From: Bilabrum cf. latius
Taxonomy: Eukaryota; Bigyra: Bicosoecida; Bigyra; Bicosoecida
NCBI GenBank assembly: GCA_965178125.1
Contig: OZ237763.1
Location: 558,001-622,000 of the forward strand
Direction of reading: 5' to 3'
Length of the DNA: 64,000 nucleotides
The position numbers and the translations under genes were made by a program. Of the stretch, positions 47,001-57,449 are shown in pieces. The notes beneath the pieces were generated by a model, which saw nothing but the letters and a program-made list of their open reading frames with translations, searched no databases and had not been told where the DNA came from. The stretch's first letter is position 1, and the number at the start of each line of letters is the position of its first letter.

Positions 47001-47455
47001 CTCTGCGGATCTTCGTAGCTCGTCCTAAAGGATAGCGCTATATCTATCAAGAAGATCAGGTCGATTGTCATCTCAAAAAATTGCAGGCTGTCGACGGTCG
47101 CAAAGCCTATCTAGTACGGGACCATAAACGCGACGTAGACAACCAAAATCATGACAAGCACATCCCAATTAACTTTGTAGTCAGAATCAGGATTGATTGG
47201 CTCCCGGATGCACCGGCACAGAGCCCGGCAACCCTGAGTACAGGCGTCGGCTTCGTCCTCCATATCACTGTCATCATCGAAATCATCATCCCAGTCGAGG
47301 CCACTCTCATCAAGAGGTATTGACTTTGGCCTACATACCGATAGCTTCGGAGGTCGACGGCCGCCGTATCCCCCAGACGACGAAAACTATGATTCGCCGC
47401 GCTTGGCCGCATCATCCGACAAAAGGAGCGAGCTAGCTGCGCTCCGGTCCGACAT
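38084..47455 (-). CDS. EAG/CNG-type voltage-gated K+ channel with giant disordered C-terminal tail
   Basis: A single 3,123-residue frame from ATG 47453-47455 to TGA 38084-38086, about 20 TAG codons read as Gln and no TAA/TGA. An acidic N terminus leads into INPDSDYKVNWDVLVMIL, then S1 (VVYVAFMVPY-TAG-IGFA). S2 is FFEMTIDLIFLIDIALSF. S4/S5 carries LLAILRIARLFRLSRLFALA, and the selectivity filter is TSVGYGDVTG (GYGD at 307-310), predicting K+ selectivity. The C-linker is YMRDR-TAG-VPEEVQDKVRR, followed by a cyclic-nucleotide-binding-type domain (VLVQVGDMSEGLFFVKEGEV, residues about 450-475). Channel core ends near residue 490. About 2,600 further residues are Ser/Gly/Arg-rich with islands of helix (for example CELFQLHADYLETVCHLFLA). 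Upstream TAA near 47510 supports the start. No intron found. Confidence 0.9.
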
Positions 47456-47839
47456 GCGGCGCTACGGAAATAACTGATAGCTTAAGCTAACTTTTCTGTT
47501 GGAGTAAGCTCCTTAGACAGCCACGACGTGCCCTGTGGTCGAGAGGAGCGTCTCAAGCCGCAAGGCACGGAAATGGAATTGGGTTTCACTGAGACTGGGT
47601 GGCAGGTGTGGTACAAATCAAGTCACAACGGCTTCAGAATGTATGAAATACTGAGGTCCAAGTGGTATCCGGTCACCTTGAAGATTTCAATGGCAGCAGC
47701 CGTTCAATCTTTGTCGCGGCAGTCGACCCGTTGCGACCGCCGCTGCCTTGTTTGAGCTTGGTCGCAAATTGGCCCAGGGTCGCATGTACGCCCATAAAGA
47801 ATCGAGACAATCAAGAAAATGAAGCAGCATGCGTAGTCA
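47456..47839. other. intergenic, no gene seen
   Basis: About 385 bases between the K+ channel start and the ECH1 stop on the same strand; AT-richer, presumably holding the channel promoter and ECH1 3' flank. Confidence 0.4.
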
Positions 47840-48820
47840 TCAAAGCTTTGCAAACACAGCCTTGCCCTTCGTGAGCGCAGCCTCGGCAGCTTTCGGGATG
47901 TCCTCGGTGAGCAGGTGCGCAGCATTCCAGGCCTGCTGGTACCGCAAGGCAGTCGGGGTGGGGTGATCCCTGGAGAAATTCAGGTTTTCCTTTGTCCCCT
48001 ACACGGCCACTGGGCTCAGGCTGGCGATCCGCTGCGCTGTCGCGGCCGCGTGTGACCGCAGCGCCTTACGGTCGGTGAGGACGGCAGAGAAAACCCCGAA
48101 CTTCATGGCCTCTTCCGCACCAAATCTGCGGGCCGTATACGCCAGCTCGCGCACCAGGCTGTCATTCCCAGTGATTCGGGGGAGCCTCTGCAGCGTGCCC
48201 ACGTCTGCCGCCAGCCCGATCTCGGCCTCCTTGATGGAGAGGAACGCGTCTGCCGAGGCAAACCGGACGTCGGCCGCGCAAATGAGATCAACCGCTCCTC
48301 CTATGCACGCGCCCTGCACTGCTGCAACCACCGGGAGCCGGCACCTCTCGACGGCGTTGAAGGCCTCCTGATACGCCTTGATCATACCTCGCATACGAAG
48401 AGCTCGACGAGACACGTCGGGGCCACCCTCCTCCCCGGATCCCATCCCTGCCATGAACAACTCAGCATGATCTGCTACGTCAAGCCCGGCACTGAAGTGC
48501 CCCCCTTCTGCGGTGAGCAACACGACGCGATCGTCGTTGCTGGTGTCAGCGTCGATTGCATTGAAGCACTCTGCGATCTCGCTCCAGAAGGCTCTATTCA
48601 TCGCATTCATTTTCTTCGGTCTGTTTAATCGAACCTCGATAACCCTATCGTACGGCCGAGACACGGCAAGCGTTTCAAACGTTGGAAGGCTACTTGGGGG
48701 ATCCTCGCCGCTGGATGCAGACATGCTCGGCGCTGAGCACCTAAGGCCTCGAGCCAGTGTTGGACTATCGCACATGGCGGCACGTCGAAGCGCATGCTTG
48801 GCGATTCGAATGGCAGCCAT
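47840..48820 (-). CDS. ECH1: delta(3,5)-delta(2,4)-dienoyl-CoA isomerase (crotonase family)
   Basis: 326 residues from ATG 48818-48820 to TGA 47840-47842, close to the roughly 328 of animal ECH1. The enzyme shifts double bonds of unsaturated acyl-CoA in beta-oxidation. Visible are EVRLNRPKKMNAMN, the oxyanion region HFSAGLDVADHAEL, the GACIGGAVDLICAADVRFAS helix, and the acid residues in SIKEAEIGLAADVGTLQRLP. TAG at 47999-48001 (residue 274) falls in SPVAV-TAG-GTKENL followed by NFSRDH, where animal ECH1 has SPVAVQ and STKVNL. This is the best single calibration of TAG as Gln. The N terminus (MAAIRIAKHALRRAA) looks like a mitochondrial presequence, and the C terminus FAKL is a PTS1-like signal, so dual mitochondrial/peroxisomal targeting is plausible. 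An upstream in-frame ATG (48976) would add 52 residues; the inner start is preferred for its presequence. Confidence 0.93.
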
Positions 48821-49131
48821 CGTTGCAAGTGAGCACAACTGCGCGGCGAAAGGTTCGTCCGTGCAACGAGCTTGTGTGACGACGATAGTACAGGATCGTG
48901 GGCACTGCAGTGCATAATGTAGAGCGAGTAGCAGAAGCGAGCATGCACAAGTCTTGATGTTACTAACTCTAAGCATGGCTGATTGCCGCCAACTAATCTA
49001 CAAGCGCCCCCCCACTGGCACCAGCATATCCCAACCCCCCTCCCCCCGCCACGTCCCCACGGTTGGACCCCACCACCGCCACCAAGCCACATCAATGGTA
49101 CATCAAACCTAATCAAGGTAAATCAAGGTAC
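48821..49131. other. intergenic / upstream region of ECH1
   Basis: Includes a possible N-terminal extension frame of ECH1 up to 48976, then C-rich sequence (49010-49070). Two aatcaaggta repeats lie at 49111-49130. No separate gene recognised. Confidence 0.4.
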
Positions 49132-52100
49132 TCACTTGCCCGCCCCGCCCGAGGCCGCAGCAGCAGGCGAGTCCGGAACTGCCTGAGGATACAGGGCCTT
49201 AAAGAGTGTCCTGAGCTTGGGCCCTGTGACTGGACGCAGCACCACGGCTGCCAGCCCGCACTGCCTGCTCTTCTTCAGCTCCTTTGACGTGGCCAAAGTG
49301 CCCGACAGACCCACAACCCTGAAGCTCGGGCGCCACTGCCCGTCCCCCAGCGCGGACCGAAACGCCCTAGAGACCCGTTTCCTGACGAACAACACCTCGC
49401 TGCCGATTGCCTTCGCGTGGCGGACCATGCGGGCGTCGGACTCGCCGTCGTCGCTCCCCACGGATCCGGAGCTAGAATACAGGCTGCCATCCGACATCTC
49501 CCCGGGCCCGGGCTCTGCTCGCGCGTGCGCCGCACCCGCCGTTGGCAGGCCTCGCCTGTTGCGTCTTCCCTGCACGCGCCTCGCGATCGCTAGCGAGCCA
49601 CGCCCTCCCGTGGTGACACCATCCACGTCCAAGTCCACAGAGGGCTGTCCCTGCTGACCCTGCGCCTGTCCGTTGTTCCCTGAGTCATCGGCCGAGGCAG
49701 TGAGGTCGCCGCTGGGACCCGACCCGAACTCACCTCCGGCAGCGTGCTCTGCTCCCCCCTCTCTTTTCTGCACCTGCGCGCCTTCGCCCTGCCTCTGCCG
49801 CACTTGCTGCTCCTCCTTGGCCTCTTTCCTGGCCTGCCTGATACCGCCTGCTATTGCAAACAGGGGGGCCTTGTCGCTGGCGGGCAGCTCCGTTCCGCTG
49901 GAACTGCCCGTTTCTCTGCTCTCCAGCCGTCCGAGGGGCTTCCTTCCGCCGCTTCCGCCGCCGCCGGTGCGGGACGGGCTGCCCGGCAAATCCTCCAGGC
50001 CCTCGCCCTCGCCCTTGCCCTCTGATCCCCGAAGCAGTCGGCCCAACGATGCGGCAGGATCGGCTAGATTGCCCACCAGCACGATGCAGCTCAGGGCACA
50101 CGCACTCATCACACTGCGATACACCTCGCGGCCTGTCTCCAGCATAACCTGGTCCGCGTCGACGATGTCGCCGGAGGGGCCAAGGACAGAATCCCTGGTT
50201 GTCGTTGAGTTGTATCTCCCGTCATCGCTGCCCACCGACTTGCCCATGGAACCACCGTGTCCCTTGCCACGCCTCGACTTTGTCACTTGCACGCCCACCT
50301 GGCTGGCAAACTCAGAGGTGAGCACTCGCTGCGCTTCCCTCGACAGCAGCACGGCCTTGACTGCGCATCGGAACCCCCCGATCTTCACTGCCTCGCGCAC
50401 CACTGCCTCCTCCGCAGGGTCTGCCGTGAGCAGCACCACTGCCGCTCTACTCCGTGGCTCGAGAACCCGCGGGACTGCTGGGACGGGTGGGCGAGCGCCA
50501 GCATACGCAGCCGCACTGTTTCGTGCCAGTCTGGCGCGGCGATGGGTCCCCTGCGACGTCCCATCGACAGTTGCACGAGGGCTGGACAGGGACCTGTCTG
50601 GGCTTCTATTGTTGTTTCCCTGCTCCGAGTTGCCCACTACCTCCTCCTCAATGAAACTCCCGCTCGCATCGGCGCCTGGCAGCTTCGCGGCATCCACTAG
50701 CAAGTGGCTGGGCTGCACCGGCAGCCTGGCCTGCGTCATCGCGCTCTCCATCTCGTCTACCGCAGTGTCCAGCTGGCACAACCCCTCAAGCGCGGACCTC
50801 CGTACGTCAGGTAGATCGGCAACCGCAGCAAATCGCCGTAGCTCAGCCCGGGTCTCTCGCGCCGCCCTGAGCCGCTTGGCCAGCCTTGAGCCCATGTCGG
50901 AGCTCTATATCGTGCGCACCGGGGCGGATGGATCCTGCATGGGCAGCAGCACCCACAGCCTGATGCCGATGCTGCCAGCGGCATCCACAGCCGTCTCCAC
51001 GCCCATCTTGCCACCCTGTGCCTCAACCAGCATCCTCACGATCGACAGCGAGAGGCCCGTGCTGGACTGCTTGTTGCTAAGCCTGGACACGTCAGGTAGC
51101 AGCGTGGGGATGGCGGCACGCAGGCTGAGGCCAAGGTTTGCATCTAGGCGACGGATGGAACCGGTGACGGGAGACATGTTGGAGCTTGAGCCCATCCCAC
51201 TGTTCATCTGGGTGCTGCGGCTCATCATATTGTGCCTGTTGGACCCGGAGCTGGACGGTTCGTCGGGCAGGTTGACGTCAGACACTCCGGACACGCGGCC
51301 GGTCGAAGACGTGTTTCCCATCAGGGCGCCCCGTTGACCAGACCCTCTGTAGCTGCCCTGCCTACCGTGTTTGCCGGCCGCCTTGCCATCCCTTGTGGTG
51401 CGATGCCTCAGCTGCCCGACGTCGTCATCCGAGTCGAACTCGTGGCCCCCTCCTCCGCGGTGCTAGTCCTCCTCCATCCAAGGAGCCTGCTCGAACGCCA
51501 GCGCGGCGACACCAACGTCGTGAATAGACTCGACAGACTACGCAGAGTAGCCATCGTCCTCTTTGCGCGCGTCTACCGCGGATGTGTGCCCTCCGCTGGT
51601 ATGCCCACCGCGAGAAGACTCCGAGCCTGACTCCATGCCGCCGCTCCCTGACGGCATCACGCGGCTGGACTGGCCGAACATCCTGCGCTGAGACACTGGC
51701 TCGCCGGCTTCCGATGCATCGGTCCCCGCGCGCTGCCTCTGCTGCATCTCATCGCTGAGCTGTTGCGCCCGCCTGGCACGTCTGCGTCTCTTGCTCTCGC
51801 TCGCACCGCCAACATTGCCCATAAACGGCCGCAGTGCAGCGCGCGCGTCGACACCGCCTAGCACACCGTTGGGCAGCACGAATTCGAACAGCAGGTACGG
51901 CCTCTGCCTCGCCGCCAACCACACGGATTCCTCCACTGCCTTCTCTGCGTGTCGCAGGTCTTGCTCGGCTTTCGCCAGCCGCACTGCCTGCATGGCCTCT
52001 GGTCGCCTCCTGTCCATCTCCGCCGCCCTGGACTTCTGCTTCCTCATCCATTTCGGCACGCCGGTGCTCGCGCTCCCTCCCGAGGATTGGACGCGCAGGA

Positions 52101-55100
52101 CCGTCTGCTCGTCGGGTCGACCAGAGTCGCCTCTCCCCACTCCACTGATGGTGACCCGGTCGTCACCCACCCCGCCAGACGGAGAAGTTGCTCCCGTGTT
52201 GTCACCTGACCCGCTGCCTCGTCTCCTGTCTTCTTCATTGCTGTCGCTGCTCAAATTTGTTTCGTGGAACTCGGAGATGGAGAGGCCCATGTTGGCGTCA
52301 GCGGTCGGTGCCATCATGCCGCCGCCGGAGGAGTCTTCCGTGGCAGATCGTTCACCAGGCAAGCTATCGGGCAGGTTGGAGTGCAGCACAACGGCGGACG
52401 AAGGCAATGGGGCCTGCCGCATCAGCAGCACGCTCGCGATGAATCGACCTGCCTTGGTGCTGTGCAGCGCCGCGAGCCTGAGGGCGTGCTGCAGGTTCAG
52501 CGGCAGTTCGATGCTCCCAATGAGCCGCCTCGCACCCGTGGTGAAGGCGGCTAGCTTTCGCAGCTCGTCCACATGCTGCAGAGAAGGAGCAGAGGCATTG
52601 ACAAAGAAGTGCGGGTACGTAAGGACCGACCTCTGCGCCAGCCTCTTCTGCGCGATCTGTTGTGGCGTGAGGCCTTCATCGAACGGATCGCCCACCTCGA
52701 TGGAATCGGTAGACCCCATACTTCTTCGAGACGACACCATGGCACTGGACCCTGGCGTGACGACGCCCCGACCAGTCGGGGCGGGCGAGAGCTGGTCCGT
52801 CTTGAGCAGTTCAGTCTCAAGGTAGTTGTGTATTGCCACGTTGAAGCGGTTAAGGGGGTGCGATGCCGCGGAGCCGTCGGACCTCTCAGTGCTGCCGGTG
52901 CGGCCCCTATCCGGCTTCGAGGGGTGTCTCGGCAGCGCGCCCGGCTGCTAGCCGTCTCGACGGTTGCCACCAGACGAACGTCGTTGCTTCCCGTTCCCAC
53001 CCACTCCCGGCGTTGAAACTGTGCTCCGCGGAAGAACGAATGCTGCATGCGGACCGCTGTTCGACCGCGAATTCCGGCGACCGTCCGGCCCGTTGCCGCC
53101 CGCCCCGGCCGCTCTCCGCCTCTCCTGCATCTCCTTCTCATGCGCTTCCTCTCTCTCCCTGGCCCACGCCTCGTCTTTCTCAGATACCCACTCTGCCCAC
53201 CCAGACAGCTTCACGGACGTGTTGCCGTCCCATGCCACGAGGCGAGCAGACATCTCGAGCTTGGTAAGGTTCTCAGACCTGTCCGCGTGTGCCACAACCC
53301 ATGACACGCACGTCTGCAGGGCCTGCATGGCCCGAATCGGATCCAGCGTGGCACTCTGTGGCAAGTTCTCTGCCACGTAGGTGGAAACGCCGCACGCTGG
53401 CTTCTTCTTCTCTCCCGCAGAGTCCGTGGGGTTACCGCTCTGGGTCCTGGCAGCCCCACCCACCACGCTTGGGGCATTCATCGAAAATGCGAACGAAGGC
53501 TCGTCCCCTGTGATGCTCTGAAAGGTGCCTCCTCGCGACAGGCGGCTCCCGTACAGCCCGGTCCTGGTACCAGTCCCCGTCAAGGAGCCCTTCTTGTTGC
53601 TGCTCTTGAACCTGTACTTGCTATGGTGCCCCCCAACTGACCCCAGCCGGCCCGCATCGAGCCCCGAGACGGACCGCTTGGTGCCGGACTAAAAGGAGAT
53701 GTGCGTCTCCCCGTCATCATCGCCAGCAAGCGAATCCAGTTCGCCGCCCAACCACTGCGACCCCGAGTCTGCGCTCTGCAAGAACGACTGGTTGCCTCCT
53801 TGACGGCCGTCCGAGGACAGACCGGCCAGCTCGCCATAGTGTCCAGATCTAGCACCCTGGCTGCTCTGCTCCGAGGAGTGACGGGAGGCGTGATTCGGCG
53901 CTTTTGTTGACTGCGTGGGTGGCAGCGAGGGCCTGCGGCGGGACGCGGCCGGGGACGCCTTGATGGCATCGGCGCGAGCCTCGCGTAGGGCGAACTGCTC
54001 TACCGCAGCGATGAGGTCGAAGAGCCTGGTTGACTGGGGGTTGAGGGAGACCTGCCCCTGCGCGAGATTGGACGCGTCAAGAGCGTCTCTGGTGAGTAGC
54101 CTGATCTGGTCCACGACGGCATGCGCCGCCCTGAGCGCGTTACCTGCCGTGCTGTCGCTCGCAGCCTCGATATCCACGAGAGGCCGCAGCTGCTGGAGAG
54201 AGTTTGCGAGCGCCTGCGTGGGAGGCCGCAGCTGCTCTGCAAAGTACCTGACAACCCTCTTCTAGGCGTGGTTGGCGGCCCTCATCTTCTCCTTGGCTGC
54301 CCGTTCCCTCGCCCTTGACTGCACCTCCTGCATCTGTCTCTCGATGGAGCGGTTGACCAGCGTGACCGTGATCCAGGCCAGCATCACGCGAAGGATCAGC
54401 CTCTGCAAGGCAAAGAAAGCCAGGCCTAGCATGGATGCTACGCTTAGGGAAAGCCTGTGCGCGTAGGAAGACTCTGGGGGTGCAATTTCCAGCGGCTCGA
54501 TGCCGCCGTACGTGCTGATCACGCGATCGAAGAACAAGGACAGAATTGCCGCCACTTTCGCACCCCAGAGGATGAGTGAAGGTCCTGTGCACATGCAGTT
54601 GACCCCCGTGAGCATGGGTCCAAACTCCGCGTAGATCCACGGGGCCACCCTTGGCCACGGGGTGCTGCTAGAGGCGCGGCCACCGGAGCCGACCGAGTCG
54701 ATGCCTCCGCTGGACTCGATCGTAGTCGTCCCAAAGGACTTGAAGGTGGAGCCTCCCCTGGATCCCATGCTGGCGTTTCGGCTCCTGAGGCCACGGCGGG
54801 AGGAGGAGAGCTGGGGAGAGTTGGTGACGTTGGGGTCTCGTCCTCCCGAGATGCTGCCAGCTAGAGGCCTCTGCGAATCCGAGCCGAGGGACACCAAAGA
54901 AGCGTACCGCAGCTGCTACAGGCGTTGTACAACCAAACCACGCATGTCAGCAATCGTAGAGGCAGCCCATGCAGTCGCGCAATCGCAGCAGAACGCATCC
55001 GATGCGATGACCTCCGAGCTCCACTCGTGCACGCCGTAGCCCTCCTCCACGCTGCGGCGCCTGCCACCGGCCTTGCCCTTCCCACCGCCACCCGTGGAAG

Positions 55101-57255
55101 CATCACCCGAAGCCTGGCAGTGAGAGCACCTCATGCACAGGCACAAGGGGCTGTCGCAAACCCAGGCGTTGCACGAGCAGCACCCGATGCAGCACGACTG
55201 GCAGCAGGCTGTCGCGCAGACCCTGCGGCAGCAGGTCAGCCCGCCCACCGTGCAGCAGCGACGGCAGCAGCGCCGTGTCCTGACGGCCGCGCGCCACGTC
55301 GACGCCCTTTGGTAGTCCGAGCAGGCGTCCATGCAATCCGGCTCCGGGTCCAGCTGGGGCCCGTGCCGCTTGGCCGTGAGGTAGTGCATGCCGGGCTCGA
55401 AGCAGCAGCCGCACAGGCCGCACCCAGGGGCCTCGTCCTCGACATGTGGCCTGCCGTACCTTCGCCTGCGCCTGTGCGGAGGATCGCCGGCCCATGCGCC
55501 ACCACCCCTCGTTGTTCTCTCGGTGAGACAGTCTCCGCACGGCCTCCCGCGCCAGCCGTCTGGTACCGGTAGGTGCGGCTCCAGGTGCCAGGCCACTGGA
55601 CCCAGCCGTCCCACCACCTGGGAGATAGTGTCCTCCCGCACCCATGTGCGCACCTCGCTGGCCATCGTGGACTCTGACACGCGCAGCCTCACCGGGGCAG
55701 GGGCCACCGGCGGTCCCGGGGGCCGCACACCCCAGCTTGGCTGCGGCGAGCTGGCATCGGCCCCCGTCCCTGCCCCGTAAGACCCGGTGGTGCCTCCCTC
55801 CTGGAACTGCACCACGGGAACGGTGACTCTGCTCGTGCCCGCTGTTCCCTGGGTATCAGTTCTGCCTCCCTGGCTGCCTTCGTTGATGCTGGACGGGTCG
55901 TTGCTGGCAGTGGGCTTGGCATCGCCTGGCTCGCTCCCAACGGAGGAGAGCTTGGAACGGTGCCGCGGGCTAGAGCCGCTGGCTAGCAGGCCGGAACTGA
56001 CCTGCGCTGGTGGAGAGCTGTGAGGAGTAGGCTGGCCAGTCGGCAGCTCGCCTGCCCCATGATGCTGCAGCGAGGAAGCCGGTCCAGTGGCTAGGTGAGG
56101 ATGGGATACAACCGACTGCAGCTTGCCTCGTCTAGGCAAGCCCATGCCGTAAAATCTGGCAATGTCCCTGCCCCTCATACCCATGTTGGCTGCCTTGGGA
56201 ACCCGCAGAACAAAATCGATGGGTGTGAGCGACATGAACAGGGCGAATGAGGCGAAGCAGCAAATTACCGCGATCAGGTACAGCGCGATGTACGATGCGT
56301 GGTTGGGTGTGTATTCAGGATCACGGAACGACCCATCGGGCTCCACTATCGTGCTCCTGCCCTCCGGCCAGTACGAATCGAACGCCGACTGCGCGTACGG
56401 CCACACCTCGATGATCGCGAAGCCAAGAATGAGCGTAGCGGTCCGGACGAATGTGCCAGTCGCCGTCGAAAGAGAATGGATGCTGAGCTATGCATTCATC
56501 AAAACAATGGTGACTGCCGTGGACACCAGCGCGAACGCGTCCCGGTAGCGATACAGGGGCTCGCCGGAGGTCTGCAGCGCGAATGGGTACGCCCACATGC
56601 AGCCGACGATCATGAAGAGGCCTTCAAAGCCGCCAACTAAAAACTAAAATGCTGCAACGCGGTACGTTCGAGCCGCGATCGGATGCTTCGCTAGGAACGC
56701 TGCAGAGAAGAGCCCAGCTCCAATCGCTGCGTTCTGGAACAGGATTAGGCCACCTATCGCTCGGCGGGAGCTCAGCGAAGTCCACGATTCCACAAAGGAC
56801 GCTACTTCCCCCTCTCCTTCAAGTGGATATTCTACATCCCGCTGCGTGCCGTTGATATTGTGGGTGGTGAGTATGTCGTGGACTGTCCTGACGTGCGCTG
56901 GCGTCCAGCCACCAATACAGCCGACTCCTATCAAAACAAGTACCAGCGCCAATCCAATTGCAGCTGTAATATAGGAAGGGTACAGGGGGGCTGCAATGGC
57001 ATCGTCGCGTGCTGCCAAGGCCAAGAATCTCCAAGCTGCCCGAGCCGCAGATTGTGGGGCTTTAGCTACCGCCACTTGAAACGACACAGCAGCGGTCCAC
57101 AGCGCACTTCCAGTCGATGATGAATTTGTAGAATCTCCTGGCGTCCTGGATGGCCACACAAATGTATTCGGTGTGCATATCCAAGACGGACGACTCTGTC
57201 GATCGAGGCCTACCCGCTCCAGCTGCAGCTGTTTGCCGCCAGTGCTGTCTCCCAT
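49132..57255 (-). CDS. membrane-anchored hybrid sensor histidine kinase, degenerate
   Basis: One 2,707-residue frame from ATG 57253-57255 (upstream TAA at 57262) to TGA 49132-49134, nine TAG codons counted. The N terminus has several hydrophobic segments (AAIGLALVLVLIGVGCIGGW, AIGGLILFQNAAIGAGLF, YIALYLIAVICCFASFALFM) and a long loop with many Cys near 55030-55400. A HisKA-like dimerisation helix follows near residues 998-1080, but the usual SHELRTPL is FAEQLRPP, so no phosphoacceptor His. An ATPase-type G2 box STGLSLSIVRMLVEAQGG lies near 2065. A receiver-like domain begins AAVVLLTADPAEEAVV near 2270 and ends GLAAVVLRPVTGPKLRTLF; the expected phosphoacceptor Asp and conserved Lys are not evident. 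The last codons overlap a possible GTGAGT splice donor, so another exon is possible. Signalling function is inferred; catalysis is doubtful. Confidence 0.75.
55030..55400 (-). other. Cys-rich loop within the hybrid kinase gene
   Basis: Within the large minus-strand gene this stretch encodes clusters such as CGLCGCCFEPG, RRCCRRCCTVGG and CCIGCCSCNAWVC, with many Cys pairs spaced two to four residues apart. This suggests metal coordination or palmitoylation next to the membrane domain. It is not a separate gene. Confidence 0.7.
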
Positions 57256-57449
57256 CAGGTCTTAAAATGAAGCTACCCGAGGCAAGCTATGTATCGAGAC
57301 TGCTGCACAGTACTTGGGCACGGCAATGTGAGCGAGTGTGGGCGGTCGCACGTGAGCGGCCTTGCGAGCTTTCAAGTTGGTCGCAAGCTCCGTGCGGAGA
57401 GTCACGGGTACAGTAGAGACCAAGTGCAACCAACTTAATTCAAATGTAA

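Noticed and set aside
49120-49140. GTGAGT splice donor instead of the TGA stop of the hybrid kinase
   Set aside because: Possible, but the receiver domain is complete before it and no credible downstream exon was found, so TGA is kept as the end.
49673-51337. 554-codon open frame on the plus strand
   Set aside because: Antisense shadow of the hybrid kinase gene: Ser/Pro-rich, no domain, caused by the GC-rich codon bias opposite.
51791-52825. 344-codon plus-strand open frame
   Set aside because: Also antisense to the kinase gene, with composition of a complementary-strand artefact.
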